Below are positions 20,627 to 21,560 of a stretch of DNA of 21,560 nt, in pieces; position 1 is the stretch's first letter; each line of letters opens with the position of its first letter. The notes beneath the pieces are model-generated. The model was given only the letters and a program-made list of their open reading frames with translations. It was not told the DNA's origin and made no database searches. Source of the DNA: Didymodactylos carnosus (taxonomy: Eukaryota > Rotifera > Eurotatoria > Philodinida > Philodinidae); NCBI GenBank assembly GCA_905250885.1, contig CAJNOQ010003065.1, forward strand, positions 1 through 21,560, written 5' to 3'. A program made the translations under genes and the position numbers.

Positions 20627-20919
20627 ACAAACAAATGTAACAGTTACAGGAAAAAATAGGAAATTTGATTTTTTATCTTTGTTTGAGCAAACAAAAGGAA
20701 GACATTCCAAAGATTAATGCGGGTTCTAGTTCTTTCAGTCTACTGTTTATTGACACATTAGAATGTACCAACAACAACAAGATCTCACGCTTTCTTCTGA
20801 CGAGCAAAGTAGTAATATTGGATGAAAAAGCAACATTTTCTTGTCTGTTCACACTTAGTGAAATTAATGGTATTTTGTGTTTTGCTGCCAACCTGAAGTT
20901 TTTACTGGTCACGTCTATA
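20627..20919. other. Spacer downstream of RPS20
   Basis: Open frames on both strands cover this stretch (plus 20665-21006, minus 20673-20981), but neither shows a motif and both run into the fold-back element. Treated as chance. Confidence 0.4.
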
Positions 20920-21067
20920 CTAGAGGTGTGCAGGGTACGAGTTTTTTGTACCCTGTACCCTACCCTATATAAATTTCTCATACCCTATCTTATCCTACCT
21001 TATTAGCTTTCACATCCTATCCTGTAAGCTTTAGACAGTTTACACCTTACCCTACACTTACTCTCTA
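20920..21067. mobile_element. Fold-back mini-element 3 with TACCCT core words
   Basis: The left end CTAGAGGTGTGCAGGGTA and the right end TACCCTACACTTACTCTCTA are imperfect inverted repeats. The core holds TACCCT at least five times plus variants such as TATCCTA. It is about 148 bp long and without coding capacity. It shares the CTAG-type end with elements 1 and 2. Confidence 0.55.
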
Positions 21068-21560
21068 AAAAAAAGGTACTCTACCGAACCTAAAAAAGGT
21101 TTAAACTTTTGCCACCATCTATATACCTTTTTAAGGTTTCGTACAGCACCCTAAATCCGTCCTTGAGAAAAAGTTGCATGGGCAGCGTTCCCTCACAAGA
21201 GTACCTCTCGCGGTGATTAAAAGCTTTTCGACTCAGACTATTTTCATCATGTAGGGAATAGTCAGTAGTGAAAAACCCCAAGTTCGTTTGGGCCCATGCG
21301 CCTTTTTGACGGAGGTATGAGTTAATTAATGAAAATGCCATTGACAATAATTAATTAATAGCTCACGACCATGATCAGCTAGGAGTCGGAAATTTACACC
21401 ACAGTTGAAGATAGATGTTTTCTACTCACTGCAACACTTTTAGGCTTATAAACCAAAGCTTTTGCAAGATATGGATTTTTTATGATTTAGACAGTTTTTA
21501 GTGAAAATTCACCATTGAAAACCTAAAAACTTGTTACCACCTTTTAAGTACCTCTCTTCA
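21068..21560. other. Unassigned right end of the window
   Basis: A minus-strand open frame of 85 codons at 21090-21347 has balanced composition but no motif I recognise. The stretch 21130-21310 is richer in GC than its surroundings and may be an interspersed repeat. TTAATTAAT blocks at about 21322 and 21345 face each other imperfectly. Confidence 0.35.

Noticed and set aside
20665-21006. Overlapping open frames on both strands downstream of RPS20
   Set aside because: Both run into the low-complexity fold-back element, show no domain, and overlap each other almost completely.
20920-21067. Telomere-type repeat array (TACCCT units)
   Set aside because: The units are degenerate, interrupted, and bounded by inverted ends, and the tract is short and interstitial; it fits the fold-back elements better.

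Overview
The window reads as eukaryotic nuclear DNA, very AT-rich, with genes on both strands. Introns are GT-AG and often very short (59-69 bp), polyadenylation signals are AATAAA-like, and pieces of mobile elements are common. A cytosolic ribosomal protein (uS10/RPS20) and a BEN-domain protein place it in an animal. The AT-rich sequence, tiny introns, a fungal-type DUF3712 gene, a Penelope-like reverse transcriptase fragment and acceptor-like sites just upstream of start codons fit a bdelloid rotifer (Rotaria or Adineta type). That assignment is inference; no alignment was run.

Layout from left to right. (1) 459-3225, plus strand: a four-exon gene for a ~500-aa protein, with a long Ser/Thr-rich disordered N-terminus and a C-terminal dual-specificity-phosphatase-like fold. 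The P-loop that should read HCxxGxxR has lost Cys and Arg, so it is a predicted pseudophosphatase. Its 1.1-kb intron carries inverted repeats. (2) 3981-7268, plus strand: a badly decayed gene for a membrane-anchored protein with repeated DUF3712/LEA2-like beta domains, a family best known from fungi. (3) 7269-10960: mostly empty, with one unidentified decayed coding stretch at 8720-9424. (4) 11053-11388, plus strand: a small single-pass membrane protein with a proline-rich PPxY tail. (5) 12214-14775: a repeat-rich block. Three copies of one unnamed repeat lie here, two of them facing each other around a probable hAT transposase fragment. A 205-bp fold-back element sits inside one copy, and a Penelope-like reverse transcriptase remnant abuts another. 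(6) 15677-17712, minus strand: a six-exon BEN-domain gene whose 3'UTR holds a perfect 35-bp palindrome and a CA/CG tract. (7) 17839-20122: gene-poor, with an unidentified minus-strand decayed coding stretch and a second fold-back element. (8) 20156-20518, plus strand: RPS20, followed by a third fold-back element and unassigned DNA to the end.

The intact genes do not form an obvious pathway. Three observations look most worth following. First, the pseudophosphatase has a completely rewritten active-site loop. Second, three small fold-back elements share one architecture (ends in CTAG plus a core of one short repeated word), but each uses a different word: AAGTACTT, GAACTG or TACCCT. Third, one of these can be compared with empty sites present in the same window, which shows a precise insertion with at most 2 bp duplicated. 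No CRISPR array, rRNA or tRNA was seen.
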